A stretch of 64,000 nt of DNA from NCBI RefSeq assembly GCF_001559865.1, contig NZ_LOHE01000112.1, positions 84,068 to 148,067 of the forward strand. The letters run 5' to 3'. The notes under the pieces are model-generated. The model worked only from the letters and a program-made list of their open reading frames with translations. It was not told the DNA's origin and ran no database searches. Below are positions 50,301 to 56,399 of this stretch, piece after piece (the first letter of the stretch is position 1; each line of letters opens with the position of its first letter). A program made the translations under genes and the position numbers. The DNA comes from Abyssisolibacter fermentans. Its GTDB lineage: Bacteria > Bacillota > Clostridia > Tissierellales > MCWD3.

Positions 50301-50376
50301 TCCGAAGGATAACATAAAAAGAGCAGAGGTTGCTGTAATTGTCAGAAGATTACTAAAGAATTCAAAATTGATATAA
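41344..50376 (+). CDS. Giant secreted DUF4347/SLH mosaic protein (3010 aa)
   Basis: After a Sec signal peptide (~1-30), residues ~35-185 match DUF4347, with AIYSKGMSGGIKLGTSF and ADILLYACNTA. Four long repeats start near 209, 559, 953 and 1353 at WDGxG...W...NWS.D..P motifs. Each continues into a beta-helix-like, N/G-rich stretch and a conserved TVTV...LTETE..S..F segment. Then come a choice-of-anchor/ASPM-like domain (~1766-1875), a cadherin-like domain, a carboxypeptidase-regulatory-like domain (~1976-2055), an Ig-like domain, two Calx-beta domains (~2156-2390), two FN3 domains (~2394-2580) and three SLH motifs (~2823-3010). It is anchored to the wall via SLH. A surface adhesin or S-layer function is inferred. 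Confidence 0.88.
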   Translation: MTIKKTIQKSLSFIILLIIMVSCMVCTIYAEDNVNTINKIAFIDEGVENYNTLVKIISEKMPVYVIKNDSDGILQITNILSDYDSLDSIAIYSKGMSGGIKLGTSFINTHNIDRYKEYMQSWSNSITPTADILLYACNTAKSGEGKQFINQISEITGADVAASTNYTGTYGENTDWELEYCAGSVESGKDFDTKGMYKYRAKLDGTTRIWDGEGEDEYGEPNRDWSCAKNWSGDKIPDATDIVIFDSTSIKDVNVDGEYAVYDLIIKEGYTGFIYGNNLTITNDLEMNGGNIGLYRLNVNGATNITKGSIACNFLYTYGDVNISGLENPIDSEIHICKDKKEDTATTISGDFEVNSISFDDSNHDYQVNGCISINKGQDSPNRLEFNNNGNISINDGAKIDVSKCECYYNSYDHRYDYNYHNYGNITENGTGRLYFDANDFYFCDSNGYPVIQSAVGEKIFISLIDFDSNLDKNKKDTVTVIVKRESDLNDTVTLTLTETENDSSLFRNFAGLELVATDSIPLEGQLKYDGSENLIAEYTDSNSPEDTVSCKMDRDPIIWDGEGKEDYGNPIYDWNCDKNWSTDTAPKMYDIVLFNDTSCKNAFQSREYEISKIVVDVGYEGEIKFDRSYDPEHFITKVFNDVVVNDGTITLNSHMTINGDLDIQDGTFNNELNSSNNVINGNLNLSGGEFKFSGDILEIKNGLNINGGKFNFLRDYLNLKGNVDISGGTIYIKKAIIKDSGNKITINNIDEKIVDELVIEENTEFNGNMSVGSLALNPNKTLDINGIFTCYDAFINNGTINVADGSTLDFKNVMTYENNIINDNDTGKILYNSGGIGFVNKDGDPIGTAKVGDEIYVEVIDLSNNKNVHVKDTVTVTVSSQETGDYETISLTETDINTSVFRSEVGLELIGTDSEPIEGQLKFNGSEDLEAVYVDARDEDDTVSCNLYKKPIIWDGDGDDNNWTTPENWSTDTVPTSYDSITLNDTSTKDINIDNNIEMYKFNVEESYTGEITGIENASFYSASDVTIAGGTINISGRFQTGGNLTVSGGSIDIQYDDNTKYNIIGGNLLVSDGEVLAKGYFDVKGNMLISGGSFKPSYEGAETNIYSYGDVDLLVKTEIGRLYVYGNHLNCSTDKENLFLSIIINKDGNVEITGSLKTKYFNNDFKATTDILGKETIMTIDNQGIVNNYNVLNIKDGAIFNASNYDYNNSWNPFCNFGQINEINGGKFYCDTKDMYFTNASGDRIVFANVGDAVFVKLFDANINKNGSKNEEVVVTVESSITGDSEDITLTETTFDSGIFTNSDGLLLVADDSAHNDGKLKYNGTEDLEASYTDITDPEDNYTCNLFRSALVWDGGGKDNSWNTAENWSEDRIPDEYDNIVFNGTSDKRAESTSEIPKISSMTIEESYKGIVKVNNTLNVEEDVTVNGGKLEIGDSWRNLTIKANGLILGGGIIEDKSYEEDIFNNLIITGGELKPYNIMVKSNFNMTGGKIRNNCGQLKLYGDAILTNAEKFDIDRLDIYGKITLTNAEEFHCNRLNIYGSNINVAGDNFSTNFIYIYTNGDVDLNGNINISGDYSNGFEIGSNSTLNLNGKIEFCLESSNGLNNFGTLNLNDNSILDLRKASKFVNLGTITISDTAKLYYNAEAMGVIDEYGAPALKDFNFGEDLLVLLIDKNRNLNNSIADNVEINLINWTNGDDEKYTLVETGVGTYEFRGAGFTTSVSDTATKGNNIFEGQDSDAFQITYTDIMSGIVEYVVSKNCAELDIEGIDDLIANGIDYGNVDINGNTNTYTITLQNRGDIPLGIQEISLDNTDDFSFSEEPDISDMDPDSSRDINIDFKPTGFGEKTTNLIIKTNDKDEGVIIIPLKGTGVEPPVSFGIDDITLLQGTESYEINVFEIFEDAQDNDEDLEFSIVNNYGSLIIGTVIDKAKGTLILQLNTCQSGDEFITLRATDTSNAYVDEQFRLMISECHTILGKVVDSEGNAIEGATVKIIDAWDNEKCYTTATSSDGTFSVSFPACEINTPRKIRISKDSLKYNSESHEWGDVNLGTITLAVETDVEKAQRLANDLTVKCLGLQNGDQEYSVTNNLLLSDTAGEGSIIEWSSSNLDVISNSGLVTRPAIGHDDVEVVMTATVKVNDVTAQKEFFVIVRGLEANIISIDSDDTHIYIEESKCQKPITINIIRKGDLEETVSVDYETIDDFAEAGTDYIYSKGTLTFLSGEKKKTVSLYIKDDDLLEGPEYFKLVLSNPTGNIIIDESESEIEIEDDDPMPNYEIFYISDIRYYAMEKESLAIEIERMNGSDDTVSIDYITKDITAKSGCDYIAKSGTLQFAPGEDNKEITIDILDDNIYEDEESFNIILSNVTGEAKIVIPKTKIIIEDNDSFGMEQPSVPILQSAAYGDGHVELTWTAETDATQYMIYKSTISGFYELPLTIVDSSVNSYDITGLDNGTTYYFMVRASYPNGDSENSNEISATPRDESEEPKTVPSEPTNVSATAGNGQAQVSFTAPVDNGGSEITRYIVASDPENITATGTGTTITVKGLTNGTTYTFTVKAENEVGFSQSSAISNAVTPHKSSSGTSNKHTKPIDNGVNILVNGKTENAATSITTKVEDKTVTTVTVDDKKVEEKLQSENNNAVVTIPVINDSDVVVGQLSGQTVKNMGTKEAVLEIKTENVTYTLPASQINIDNVSSEIGNQVELADIVVNVKVAEPSQDTVKIVEDTADKNNYQIIVKPIEFEISCSSDNKTVKVSKFNAYVERTIAIPDGVDASKITTGIVLNPDGTFSHVPTTITIIDGKYYAKINSLTNSAYSVIFSPKSFKDVANHWAKDSINDMGSRLVINGVGDGYYEPDRDITRAEFATIVVKALGLMRNGTGNDVFSDVTKNEWYYDAVSIAYEYGIISGYDNGKFGPMEKITREQAMTIIARAMEITKLKVEIQDGEIDKLFEEFNDFEKSANWAKNSIASCIKAGIVNGRNGQLIAPKDNIKRAEVAVIVRRLLKNSKLI

Positions 50377-50384
50377 ATAATTTT

Positions 50385-50410
50385 AGCTCTCACTATGTGG
50401 GAGCTTTTTT
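50385..50410 (+). terminator. Terminator of the second giant gene
   Basis: AGCTCTCAC (50385-50393) pairs with GTGGGAGCT via one G-U pair, followed by TTTTTT. Confidence 0.85.
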
Positions 50411-50460
50411 AAACTGAGAACTGGAAGCTAAAATTTGTTGTGAATTGTTTTAGTCTATAA

Positions 50461-50487
50461 AAGATGGTTATTAAAGCCATCTTTTTT
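50461..50487 (+). terminator. Second terminator upstream of the GntR operon
   Basis: AAGATGG (50461-50467) pairs with CCATCTT (50477-50483), followed by a T-run that leads into the -35 box of the next promoter. Together with 50385-50410 it insulates the GntR operon from the giant gene. Confidence 0.8.
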
Positions 50488-50489
50488 TC

Positions 50490-50546
50490 TTGACAAAAAT
50501 GCAAATGATGTATATAATGTGATTAATGTATATGATGTGATGTTAA
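50490..50546 (+). promoter_or_regulatory. Consensus promoter with direct-repeat operator, GntR operon
   Basis: TTGACA (50490-50495), a 17-base spacer and TATAAT (50513-50518) form a perfect sigma-A promoter. TGTATATAATGTGATTAA (50509-50526) is directly repeated as TGTATATGATGTGATGTTAA (50527-50546), covering the -10 and the start site. This is a natural autoregulatory target for the GntR protein encoded next. Confidence 0.75.
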
Positions 50547-50572
50547 TAGATACACACTAAGGAGGTTTAACT

Positions 50573-50956
50573 TTGAGTAGTTTGAATATAGTGGTTTCCA
50601 ATACGTCAGAAAAACCACTTTATGAACAAATAAAAGAACAAATAAAATCCGCTATACTAAGAGGAAATCTAAAAAATGGAGAGTTACTGCCGTCGATAAG
50701 GAATTTTTCGACTGATTTAAAAGTAAGCATTCTAACAATACGAAGAGTATATGATGAACTTGAACAAGAAGGATTTGTTTCAAGACAAGCGGGAAAAGGA
50801 ACTTTTGTATTGGCTGGAAACAAGGATTTGATAGAAGATACGAAAAGAGTGCTTATTGAAGAAAAGATGATAGAAATGGTGACTCTATCAAAAACAATGG
50901 GTGTAAAAATTCAAGATTTACATGACATGCTGGACATTGTATATGAGGAGGTTTAA
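50573..50956 (+). CDS. GntR-family regulator, YtrA subfamily
   Basis: This 127-residue regulator has a winged-helix GntR domain (~10-75) with YEQIKEQIKSAILRGNLKNGE, SIRNFSTDLKVSILTIRRVYDELEQEG and RQAGKGTFV. It has only a short helical tail, which is typical of the YtrA subfamily that controls ABC transporter operons. The start is TTG at 50573, 6 bases after GGAGGT; no ATG is near. The ABC ATPase gene follows after 3 bases. The tandem repeats in its promoter suggest self-repression relieved by an antibiotic or envelope signal (inferred). Confidence 0.9.
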   Translation: MSSLNIVVSNTSEKPLYEQIKEQIKSAILRGNLKNGELLPSIRNFSTDLKVSILTIRRVYDELEQEGFVSRQAGKGTFVLAGNKDLIEDTKRVLIEEKMIEMVTLSKTMGVKIQDLHDMLDIVYEEV

Positions 50957-50959
50957 AAA

Positions 50960-51829
50960 ATGAACAGGATACTTGATGTAAAGGATGTTTCAAAACATTT
51001 TAAAAAATTTACTTTAAACCATGTTTCTTTACAGTTAAAAGAGAACTGTATAACAGGTTTTTTAGGTAAAAATGGGGCTGGGAAAACGACTTTGATTAAA
51101 ATAATTTTAGGACTATTAAAGAAGGATAGTGGTGAAGTAATATTTTTTTCTAATCGATATGGAGATATTGAAACAGTTAAAAATAAGATAGGAGTTGTTT
51201 TAGATAACGGTTATTTTTATGAAAATCTGAATTTAAAACAGATGAAAAATGTAATAGCATCCACTTACAGACAATGGGATGAACACACTTATCAAAAATA
51301 CTTAAAGAAATTTCAGTTAAGTGAAAATCAGTTAATTTCTTCATTATCAAAAGGTATGAAGATGAAGTATGCATTAACATTGGCATTATCTCACGGTGCA
51401 GACTTGTTGATTATGGATGAACCAACTTCAGGATTGGATCCAGAAATTAGAAAAGAGCTGATTGATATTCTTGGAGAATATGTTCAAAAAGAAGGGAAAA
51501 GCGTCTTTTTTTCTACTCATATAACAAGCGATTTGGAGCGTTGTGCTGATGAGATTGTTATTATTAACAATGGGGAAATAATGGAACAAATGAGTAAAGA
51601 TGAGATGATAGAGAGTTATCGAATGATAAAGGGAACTTTGGATGATTTGAAAAAAATACCAAAGAAATCTATTAAAATATTAGATCAAACCAAATACGGT
51701 TTCATTGGAATAACTAGCTATTATGAGGAAATAAAACGACATGCTCCAAAAGTCCTTTTGGAAAAAGCTACTTTAGAAGATATTTTTCTTGCAAAGACAG
51801 GAGGGGTTGGAAATGAAGATTATATATAA
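50960..51829 (+). CDS. ABC transporter ATP-binding protein
   Basis: This 289-residue ATPase has Walker A GKNGAGKTT near residues 36-44, a degenerate signature LSKGMKMK, Walker B LLIMDEPTSGLDP and a switch histidine in FFSTHIT. The YtrB/BcrA-like layout with a ~75-residue C-terminal extension fits antibiotic or bacteriocin export or resistance transporters. GAGGAGG precedes the ATG. The permease gene overlaps its last 17 bases. Confidence 0.93.
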   Translation: MNRILDVKDVSKHFKKFTLNHVSLQLKENCITGFLGKNGAGKTTLIKIILGLLKKDSGEVIFFSNRYGDIETVKNKIGVVLDNGYFYENLNLKQMKNVIASTYRQWDEHTYQKYLKKFQLSENQLISSLSKGMKMKYALTLALSHGADLLIMDEPTSGLDPEIRKELIDILGEYVQKEGKSVFFSTHITSDLERCADEIVIINNGEIMEQMSKDEMIESYRMIKGTLDDLKKIPKKSIKILDQTKYGFIGITSYYEEIKRHAPKVLLEKATLEDIFLAKTGGVGNEDYI

Positions 51830-52469
51830 TTTAGTAAAAAAAGATTTTATTTTAATAAAGAGGTATTTATTGATAATGCTACTATTTGTTATTGTTTCTC
51901 CTATTTTCATTTCAACTAGGACTCCAGAATTTCAAAGTAATGGGACTGTATTATATGGAATACTAGTTTTATTAATTACCTTTATGACTTATCACATGAT
52001 CTCAATGGAAGAAATGAAGCATAAGGCAGTTATCTATTTACATATTACCCCTATGTCCAATAAAAAGATGGTACTTTCAAAATACATAGTAGTTACATTC
52101 ACATTCTTAGTAACTACGATTGTTTATTGCACTCTAACTCTAATACCGTTTACGAAGGTTGGAGAGGTAGATATTAAAAGCATTATGATATGCTTTGTTT
52201 GTATTGAATTGTTTTTTGGGTTCTATATTACTTTGACCTTTAAATTAGGTTATGTCAAGCTTCAGATGATAAGTGCAGGAATAATATTCTTGTCTCCTTT
52301 CATTATTCAATTGTTATCAAAGCAAGTTAGCTTGTTTAATTATATTGCAACAAGTGTTCAATCCTTGTCTAATTGGGTTATTATAGTAAGCACTATGCTT
52401 TTAGATATTTTAATTGTATTTATTGGAACGAATGCTTCAAACAGTTTCTTGAAAAAGCAAGAGTATTAG
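51813..52469 (+). CDS. ABC-2 type permease
   Basis: The protein has about 218 residues with six hydrophobic segments and no signal peptide, like the small ABC-2 permeases paired with YtrB-type ATPases. The start is ATG 51813, after GGAGGGGTTGG; an in-frame ATG 24 bases earlier lacks this site. Part of this gene (52065-52117) has a decayed duplicate at 37848-37900. The transported substrate is unknown; peptide antibiotics or toxins are typical for such operons. Confidence 0.85.
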   Translation: MKIIYNLVKKDFILIKRYLLIMLLFVIVSPIFISTRTPEFQSNGTVLYGILVLLITFMTYHMISMEEMKHKAVIYLHITPMSNKKMVLSKYIVVTFTFLVTTIVYCTLTLIPFTKVGEVDIKSIMICFVCIELFFGFYITLTFKLGYVKLQMISAGIIFLSPFIIQLLSKQVSLFNYIATSVQSLSNWVIIVSTMLLDILIVFIGTNASNSFLKKQEY

Positions 52470-52479
52470 GAGGTAAATA

Positions 52480-52875
52480 ATGAATCTTAGTAATGAATTA
52501 CTATTTTTTATGGTCATGGGTATGGTTTCCTTAACCTATGCAATTTATCAAATATCTAGCTTTTATAGGAATAAGGATAAAATTGAATATACTACTGCGA
52601 CTATTATTGAGACTACGACAGTAGTACCAGAAGCGATGAAGAAAAATAATTCAAGATGGGCATCTGTAAGCTTGGTAGTAGATGGAAAGGAGTATATCTC
52701 TTCTAAAAGAATTCAAGTATCTATGAATACATCTGTGGGAGATCAGATAAAAGTAGCATATTTCAATGATAATCCTAGTGAAATCTTTACACCGAGTTTA
52801 AAGAAGGGTGTAGTATTTTTAGTTATTGGTGTCGCATGTTTATTAATTAATATTTATTTAAAATCTAAATACTAA
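52480..52875 (+). CDS. DUF3592 membrane protein
   Basis: The 131-residue protein has an N-terminal helix (~6-28), a beta-rich ~70-residue segment and a C-terminal helix (~106-125), the layout of DUF3592. RWASVSLVVDGKEYISSKRIQ and VGDQIKVAYFNDNPSEIF match that family's pattern. It is the last gene of the GntR-ABC operon, 10 bases after the permease, with an AGGAGGT site. The role is unknown. Confidence 0.75.
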   Translation: MNLSNELLFFMVMGMVSLTYAIYQISSFYRNKDKIEYTTATIIETTTVVPEAMKKNNSRWASVSLVVDGKEYISSKRIQVSMNTSVGDQIKVAYFNDNPSEIFTPSLKKGVVFLVIGVACLLINIYLKSKY

Positions 52876-52994
52876 TGAAAGCGAATGAACATACACTTTA
52901 CCATTTTAAAAACAGATAAATACACAAAGGTACTGAGATGAAAAATCTTGGCGACTTTGTTTTGGGAAATACCAAGTGTAGACAGCTACCTTTG

Positions 52995-53248
52995 GTTAAT
53001 AATAAAGATTTTGTTACATTTATAAAGATGTATTTAATGCGATTAGTAGATTTAATTATAATAAAACTTCATTATTGACAAAAATTATTAAATATCAATT
53101 TAAGCATTTATTTGAAAATAACAATAAAGTAAATATACATATAAACCATGAGATTGTAATATATTTCATGGTTTCACTTTTATATAAACAAAATATAGCA
53201 ATAAAAGAAAAAAAAGGTTATTTAAAATAAATATAGAAATATTATAGA
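52995..53248 (+). repeat. CATGG-hairpin dispersed repeat, copy a
   Basis: The conserved order is AATAAAGATTTTGTTAC, GTATTTAATGCGATTAGTAG, TTATTAAATAT, the hairpin AAACCATGA (53143-53151) with TCATGGTTT (53166-53174), then AAAAGG...AAATATAGAAATATTATAG. Copies b-e show the same order. The first half also occurs at 38021-38120. Confidence 0.8.
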
Positions 53249-53523
53249 TAATAAGTAATTCTGATTTGTATAAATATGTTTCCATGTGTAGCGTATAGTA
53301 GGAATATCGAAAAGAAGTTGATTGTATTTACAAGTCCTTTTAAAAAAAGCTATTTATGTTTGAGATGGATATAGCAAATTTTAAGAATAATAATTTAAAA
53401 TATGGGATTTTTATTAGATTAGGGTTTGAATGTAAAACGAAGAGATGTGTTGATGAACGAATTATTACCATCTATAATAGGTAAATAATGTAGGATTATA
53501 TATTAATAAAGGCGAGAGATTTT

Positions 53524-53682
53524 GTGTATAACATTGGTATATGTGATGATAATCATGAGATTTGTTTACAAATTAAAGATGCAATAAAAAAATACTGCAG
53601 GATGCAAATTGAAGTTGTTAGGATAAATATTTTACATTCAGGAGAGGAAGTATTTGAGTTATTCACTGACGGATATGGATAA
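53524..53682 (+). pseudogene. Truncated AgrA/LytTR-type response regulator
   Basis: A GTG-started frame of 52 codons reads YNIGICDDNHEICLQIKDAI and continues to a stop at 53680. This is the beginning of a receiver domain of the AgrA type, with the acidic pair in CDDN. It ends before the phospho-acceptor aspartate, and no LytTR domain follows. It is therefore the 5-prime remnant of a quorum-sensing regulator gene. An AgrD-like relic lies 124 bases downstream. Confidence 0.65.
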
Positions 53683-53805
53683 ATAAAGAAATTACCTAAT
53701 TTATTACATTAACATATATAGTTTATGACATCTAGCTCAAAAAAACTTAAGTTTGGGTTACGATTTTGTTGTCGGCAATTCATTGGAAGGAGGGAGAGTA
53801 ATTAA

Positions 53806-53952
53806 AAAATAATTTTAAAATTTGCAGGTGGTTTGGCGAGCATTGCTTTGATGATTACAACATTAAATGTAAATTCGACATGCATGTTTATCATACATCA
53901 ACCAAAGATGACAGAATCTGCCTCTAAACTTAGGAAAACCAATGTTTTATAA
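53806..53952 (+). pseudogene. AgrD-like cyclic lactone autoinducer precursor lacking a start codon
   Basis: The frame reads KIILKFAGGLASIALMITTL, then NVNSTCMFIIHQP, then a charged KMTESASKLRK tail. This is the amphipathic leader, cysteine-containing autoinducer core with terminal QP, and recognition tail of clostridial AgrD peptides. A very strong SD, GGAAGGAGGGAG (~53785-53796), stands at the right distance. However, an in-frame TAA at 53803 and a missing ATG block translation, as if one or two bases changed at the start. No AgrB or AgrC gene is present nearby. Confidence 0.65.
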
Positions 53953-54119
53953 TTTTTCAAAGATGATATCAAGAAAGATGGTATTAAATGAAGTATAATG
54001 TTCTTTGCATTGTCTGTTTGAGTTAGTATATTGTCAATGTGTAATTCATTATCGTACTACTATTATGTTGATGCTTGCAATTATCAAAACAAGAGAATTG
54101 AGTTAATAATAACATAATT

Positions 54120-54128
54120 TGGTATAAT
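54120..54128 (+). promoter_or_regulatory. Extended -10 promoter of the membrane/secreted operon
   Basis: TGGTATAAT forms an extended -10. TTGAGT at 54098-54103 is a possible -35 at 19-base spacing. Transcription would start near 54135 and read the operon at 54191-57089. Confidence 0.5.
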
Positions 54129-54190
54129 AATAAGAAGGAGTGATACTTGTTGGACTTTTATGCCATAAATTAAAAATGAAGGGAGAAATA

Positions 54191-54634
54191 ATGAAGAAAA
54201 ATATAAAAGTGCTTTTGAAAGTACTTTCCTTTTTTTCAATTATCGGCTGTGCGGCTTTTAATTTAGATTCATTAATTGGAGGAAGTGCTGCTAGCCGTAC
54301 AAGTGGTTATCTGTTTGGAGGGTTTATCTTACTCTGGATAGTGATTGTTATTTTAGCAAGAAAAGATAGAAAAACAATAGTATTTATCTCGAACATATGG
54401 AAAATAATTTCAATATCTTCATTGATTCTTTTTCTTTCTAATTTGAAAATTTTTTCGGCAATATGGTTTATTCCATTTATTGCACTATTTAATGGAGCTT
54501 TATATGGAATAACTTATTGGGTAGATAGTAAGTTAATTGCAGCAGGTGTCCATTTGATAATTGCACTTGCGTTTATTTCGGCCTGTTTTATAGTTTTAAA
54601 AAGAGAAAGGAGTGAACACTATGAGAAAAAATAA
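54191..54634 (+). CDS. Four-helix membrane protein, unknown
   Basis: The protein has about 147 residues with four predicted transmembrane helices (~8-28, 42-60, 72-90, 110-140) and short loops. No motif is recognised. The ATG at 54191 is preceded by AAGGGAG; in-frame codons upstream lack a ribosome site. Its end overlaps the next gene by 14 bases. The operon also carries a helical-repeat surface protein, a secreted NlpC-like protein and another membrane protein, which suggests an exported effector with partners (inferred). Confidence 0.65.
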   Translation: MKKNIKVLLKVLSFFSIIGCAAFNLDSLIGGSAASRTSGYLFGGFILLWIVIVILARKDRKTIVFISNIWKIISISSLILFLSNLKIFSAIWFIPFIALFNGALYGITYWVDSKLIAAGVHLIIALAFISACFIVLKRERSEHYEKK

Positions 54635-55685
54635 GAAGTTTTTAGTAATTCTATGTACATTTTTGCTTATTTTACTTTCAGGACTACTTACTGCTTTTGC
54701 ATGGAGTCCTTTTGATAATATTTCAAAACAATATTCAGAATCAAGCGAAACAAGCATTATGGATACGTTATCTGAAAAAAATTTCAAGGAAATATGTGAG
54801 GAAATTAATGTGCTTAGCCAAAATAAGGTTAAATTATCAGATATGCTATATCATGCTTCCACTTTGGCAGAAAAAGTTGATACTATATCAGAAGAAGAAT
54901 TAATAAGTGAAATTTCTGATGTTAATAACAGTAGTAATTTAAGAACTATTTTAATTCAATTATGTAAGTATAAAAATAATATGGCGGGGATTAAAGACGA
55001 AACACAGCTTAAAGTTCTACTACTTGATGAAAAAACTGATTTAGTTTTAAGACAAAATATTGTTTGGGTATTATCTGATAGCGAAGATTCTATGGAAACC
55101 CTTACTTCTGTTGCATATGATAAAGATGATTTACTAGCATTTCAAGCAATAAAACGACTAAACTGTTCTTTTCCTGCAACTGCTCGAAAGATAGCTAATG
55201 AAATACTTCAAAAAGCAGAACAAGATAAGGAACAAGGTGAAAAACTAAGAGTTGCGATAAAAGTAAAAGCTGAACAATTTAGAAAAGAAGAATCCAATAG
55301 AAGCGATAAGGATGATTTTATTAATTTCTGCATAGATATATTTAACAATAGCAATGATGAAATAATGCAGGATACAGTTGTTTTTGCATTGTCCAGCATG
55401 AAAGATAAAGAAGCGATTACAACAATAATTGAAAATGAAAAAATTGATTCTGATGTTAAGGCATATTGCATTGATCAAAATTATGAAACACTGGCAGCGA
55501 TGCTTGAAAACAACCTGTGTTCCGAGGATATCGAAACCGTTATTAAAGCAATGAACATTTATCCTGTTGAGGGGGTAGTTTCTGCTTTAGAAAAACATAT
55601 CGAGCAAAACAGGAATAATTACAATTTTAGTGAGCTTAAACAACAAGAGGTTAATCCTGTTAACGAAAAATGGCGTAACTACTAA
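54621..55685 (+). CDS. Membrane-anchored alpha-helical (HEAT-like) protein
   Basis: The protein has about 354 residues. A basic start (RKNKK) and one hydrophobic segment (~6-28) act as signal anchor or signal peptide. The rest is polar and helical, with HEAT-like helix pairs, for example around LRQNIVWVLSDSEDSMETL and MQDTVVFALSSMKDKEAITT. Such folds usually mediate protein contacts. I chose ATG 54621, after AGGAGTG. It overlaps the upstream gene, so translation is coupled. No enzymatic motif was found. Confidence 0.6.
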   Translation: MRKNKKFLVILCTFLLILLSGLLTAFAWSPFDNISKQYSESSETSIMDTLSEKNFKEICEEINVLSQNKVKLSDMLYHASTLAEKVDTISEEELISEISDVNNSSNLRTILIQLCKYKNNMAGIKDETQLKVLLLDEKTDLVLRQNIVWVLSDSEDSMETLTSVAYDKDDLLAFQAIKRLNCSFPATARKIANEILQKAEQDKEQGEKLRVAIKVKAEQFRKEESNRSDKDDFINFCIDIFNNSNDEIMQDTVVFALSSMKDKEAITTIIENEKIDSDVKAYCIDQNYETLAAMLENNLCSEDIETVIKAMNIYPVEGVVSALEKHIEQNRNNYNFSELKQQEVNPVNEKWRNY

Positions 55686-55714
55686 GATTAGTAAATGAGA
55701 AAGGAGGAATTTTT

Positions 55715-56335
55715 ATGAAAAAAAGAATGATTTTGAATTTATTATTAGCTTTTATTTTATTATTATCTCAATCAATAGTAGCTTCTGCAGCAACAGGTTA
55801 TGAAGGATATGCTATTCATAGGGATGGTGCGTTTTTTGGAACAACATGGCATGCTGGGTTGATGGATGAACCATATTCTGATGACTATTTGCCGGTATTG
55901 CATATAGGCGGTCTTTCTGGTGGTGTAAAGTGGGATTCATGGGATAATTTCATTAACGGAAATACTTTTAAAGGTGTTTATAAGCCAAAGTCTGGAATCA
56001 CATCATCTGGTCGGGATTTAGTCAAAGCAACAGGAAGAGCATTAAGAACAGAGAATATTGGCTATACTCCACTAAGTCAAATAGATTATCCAGTTTCAGT
56101 TTTAGGTCAGACATGGGTTTTTACTGATGACATTTCACTTATACGTTGTGATGGTGTTGTTGAATATAGCTATGAATGGAATGGATACCGTATTTATGGA
56201 AGCGATGATTATTGGGATATTTCAAGAGCAACATTGGGTCATTTAACCCATCATTCATTGGCTTTGGTTACACCTAAAACACAAGCACAGGATAATATGA
56301 CACTAGTAAGAAGCACTGAGCCAGTATCACCGTAA
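55715..56335 (+). CDS. Secreted NlpC/P60-like protein, N-terminal part (frameshifted)
   Basis: This 206-residue frame has a clear signal peptide (MKKRM, hydrophobic core, cleavage near SAA-TGY). The segment IRCDGVVEYSYE resembles the NlpC/P60 catalytic elbow (DCSGxVxYxY), and the upstream FGTTWHAGL could supply the histidine of a permuted papain-like fold. It ends at 56335, while an adjoining frame (+1) carries on without a ribosome site from at least 56322 to 56714. The two parts probably form one ~333-residue protein broken by a frameshift or joined by +1 slippage. AAAGGAGG precedes the start. Confidence 0.6.
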   Translation: MKKRMILNLLLAFILLLSQSIVASAATGYEGYAIHRDGAFFGTTWHAGLMDEPYSDDYLPVLHIGGLSGGVKWDSWDNFINGNTFKGVYKPKSGITSSGRDLVKATGRALRTENIGYTPLSQIDYPVSVLGQTWVFTDDISLIRCDGVVEYSYEWNGYRIYGSDDYWDISRATLGHLTHHSLALVTPKTQAQDNMTLVRSTEPVSP

Positions 56336-56399
56336 TGCTTTAATAATACATTTAGTTGAAAGTGCATCAACTATACCAAGTGTTTATGATGATTCACAT

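Larger units (their letters stand above)
52876..54190 (+). other. 1.3-kb gap with operon-tail duplicate, repeat and agr relics
   Basis: 52876-53115 is the fuller copy of the segment duplicated at 37905-38125, including the weakened hairpin at ~52934-52969. 52995-53248 is the first copy of the CATGG-hairpin repeat. 53524-53682 and 53806-53952 hold decayed agr genes. 54120-54128 is an extended -10 for the next operon. 54133-54173 has AAGGAGTG followed by a nine-codon frame, possibly a remnant start. Confidence 0.6.

Noticed and set aside
53356..53484. 42-codon frame before the agrA relic
   Set aside because: No ribosome site and no recognisable domain; could be residual coding DNA but nothing supports it.
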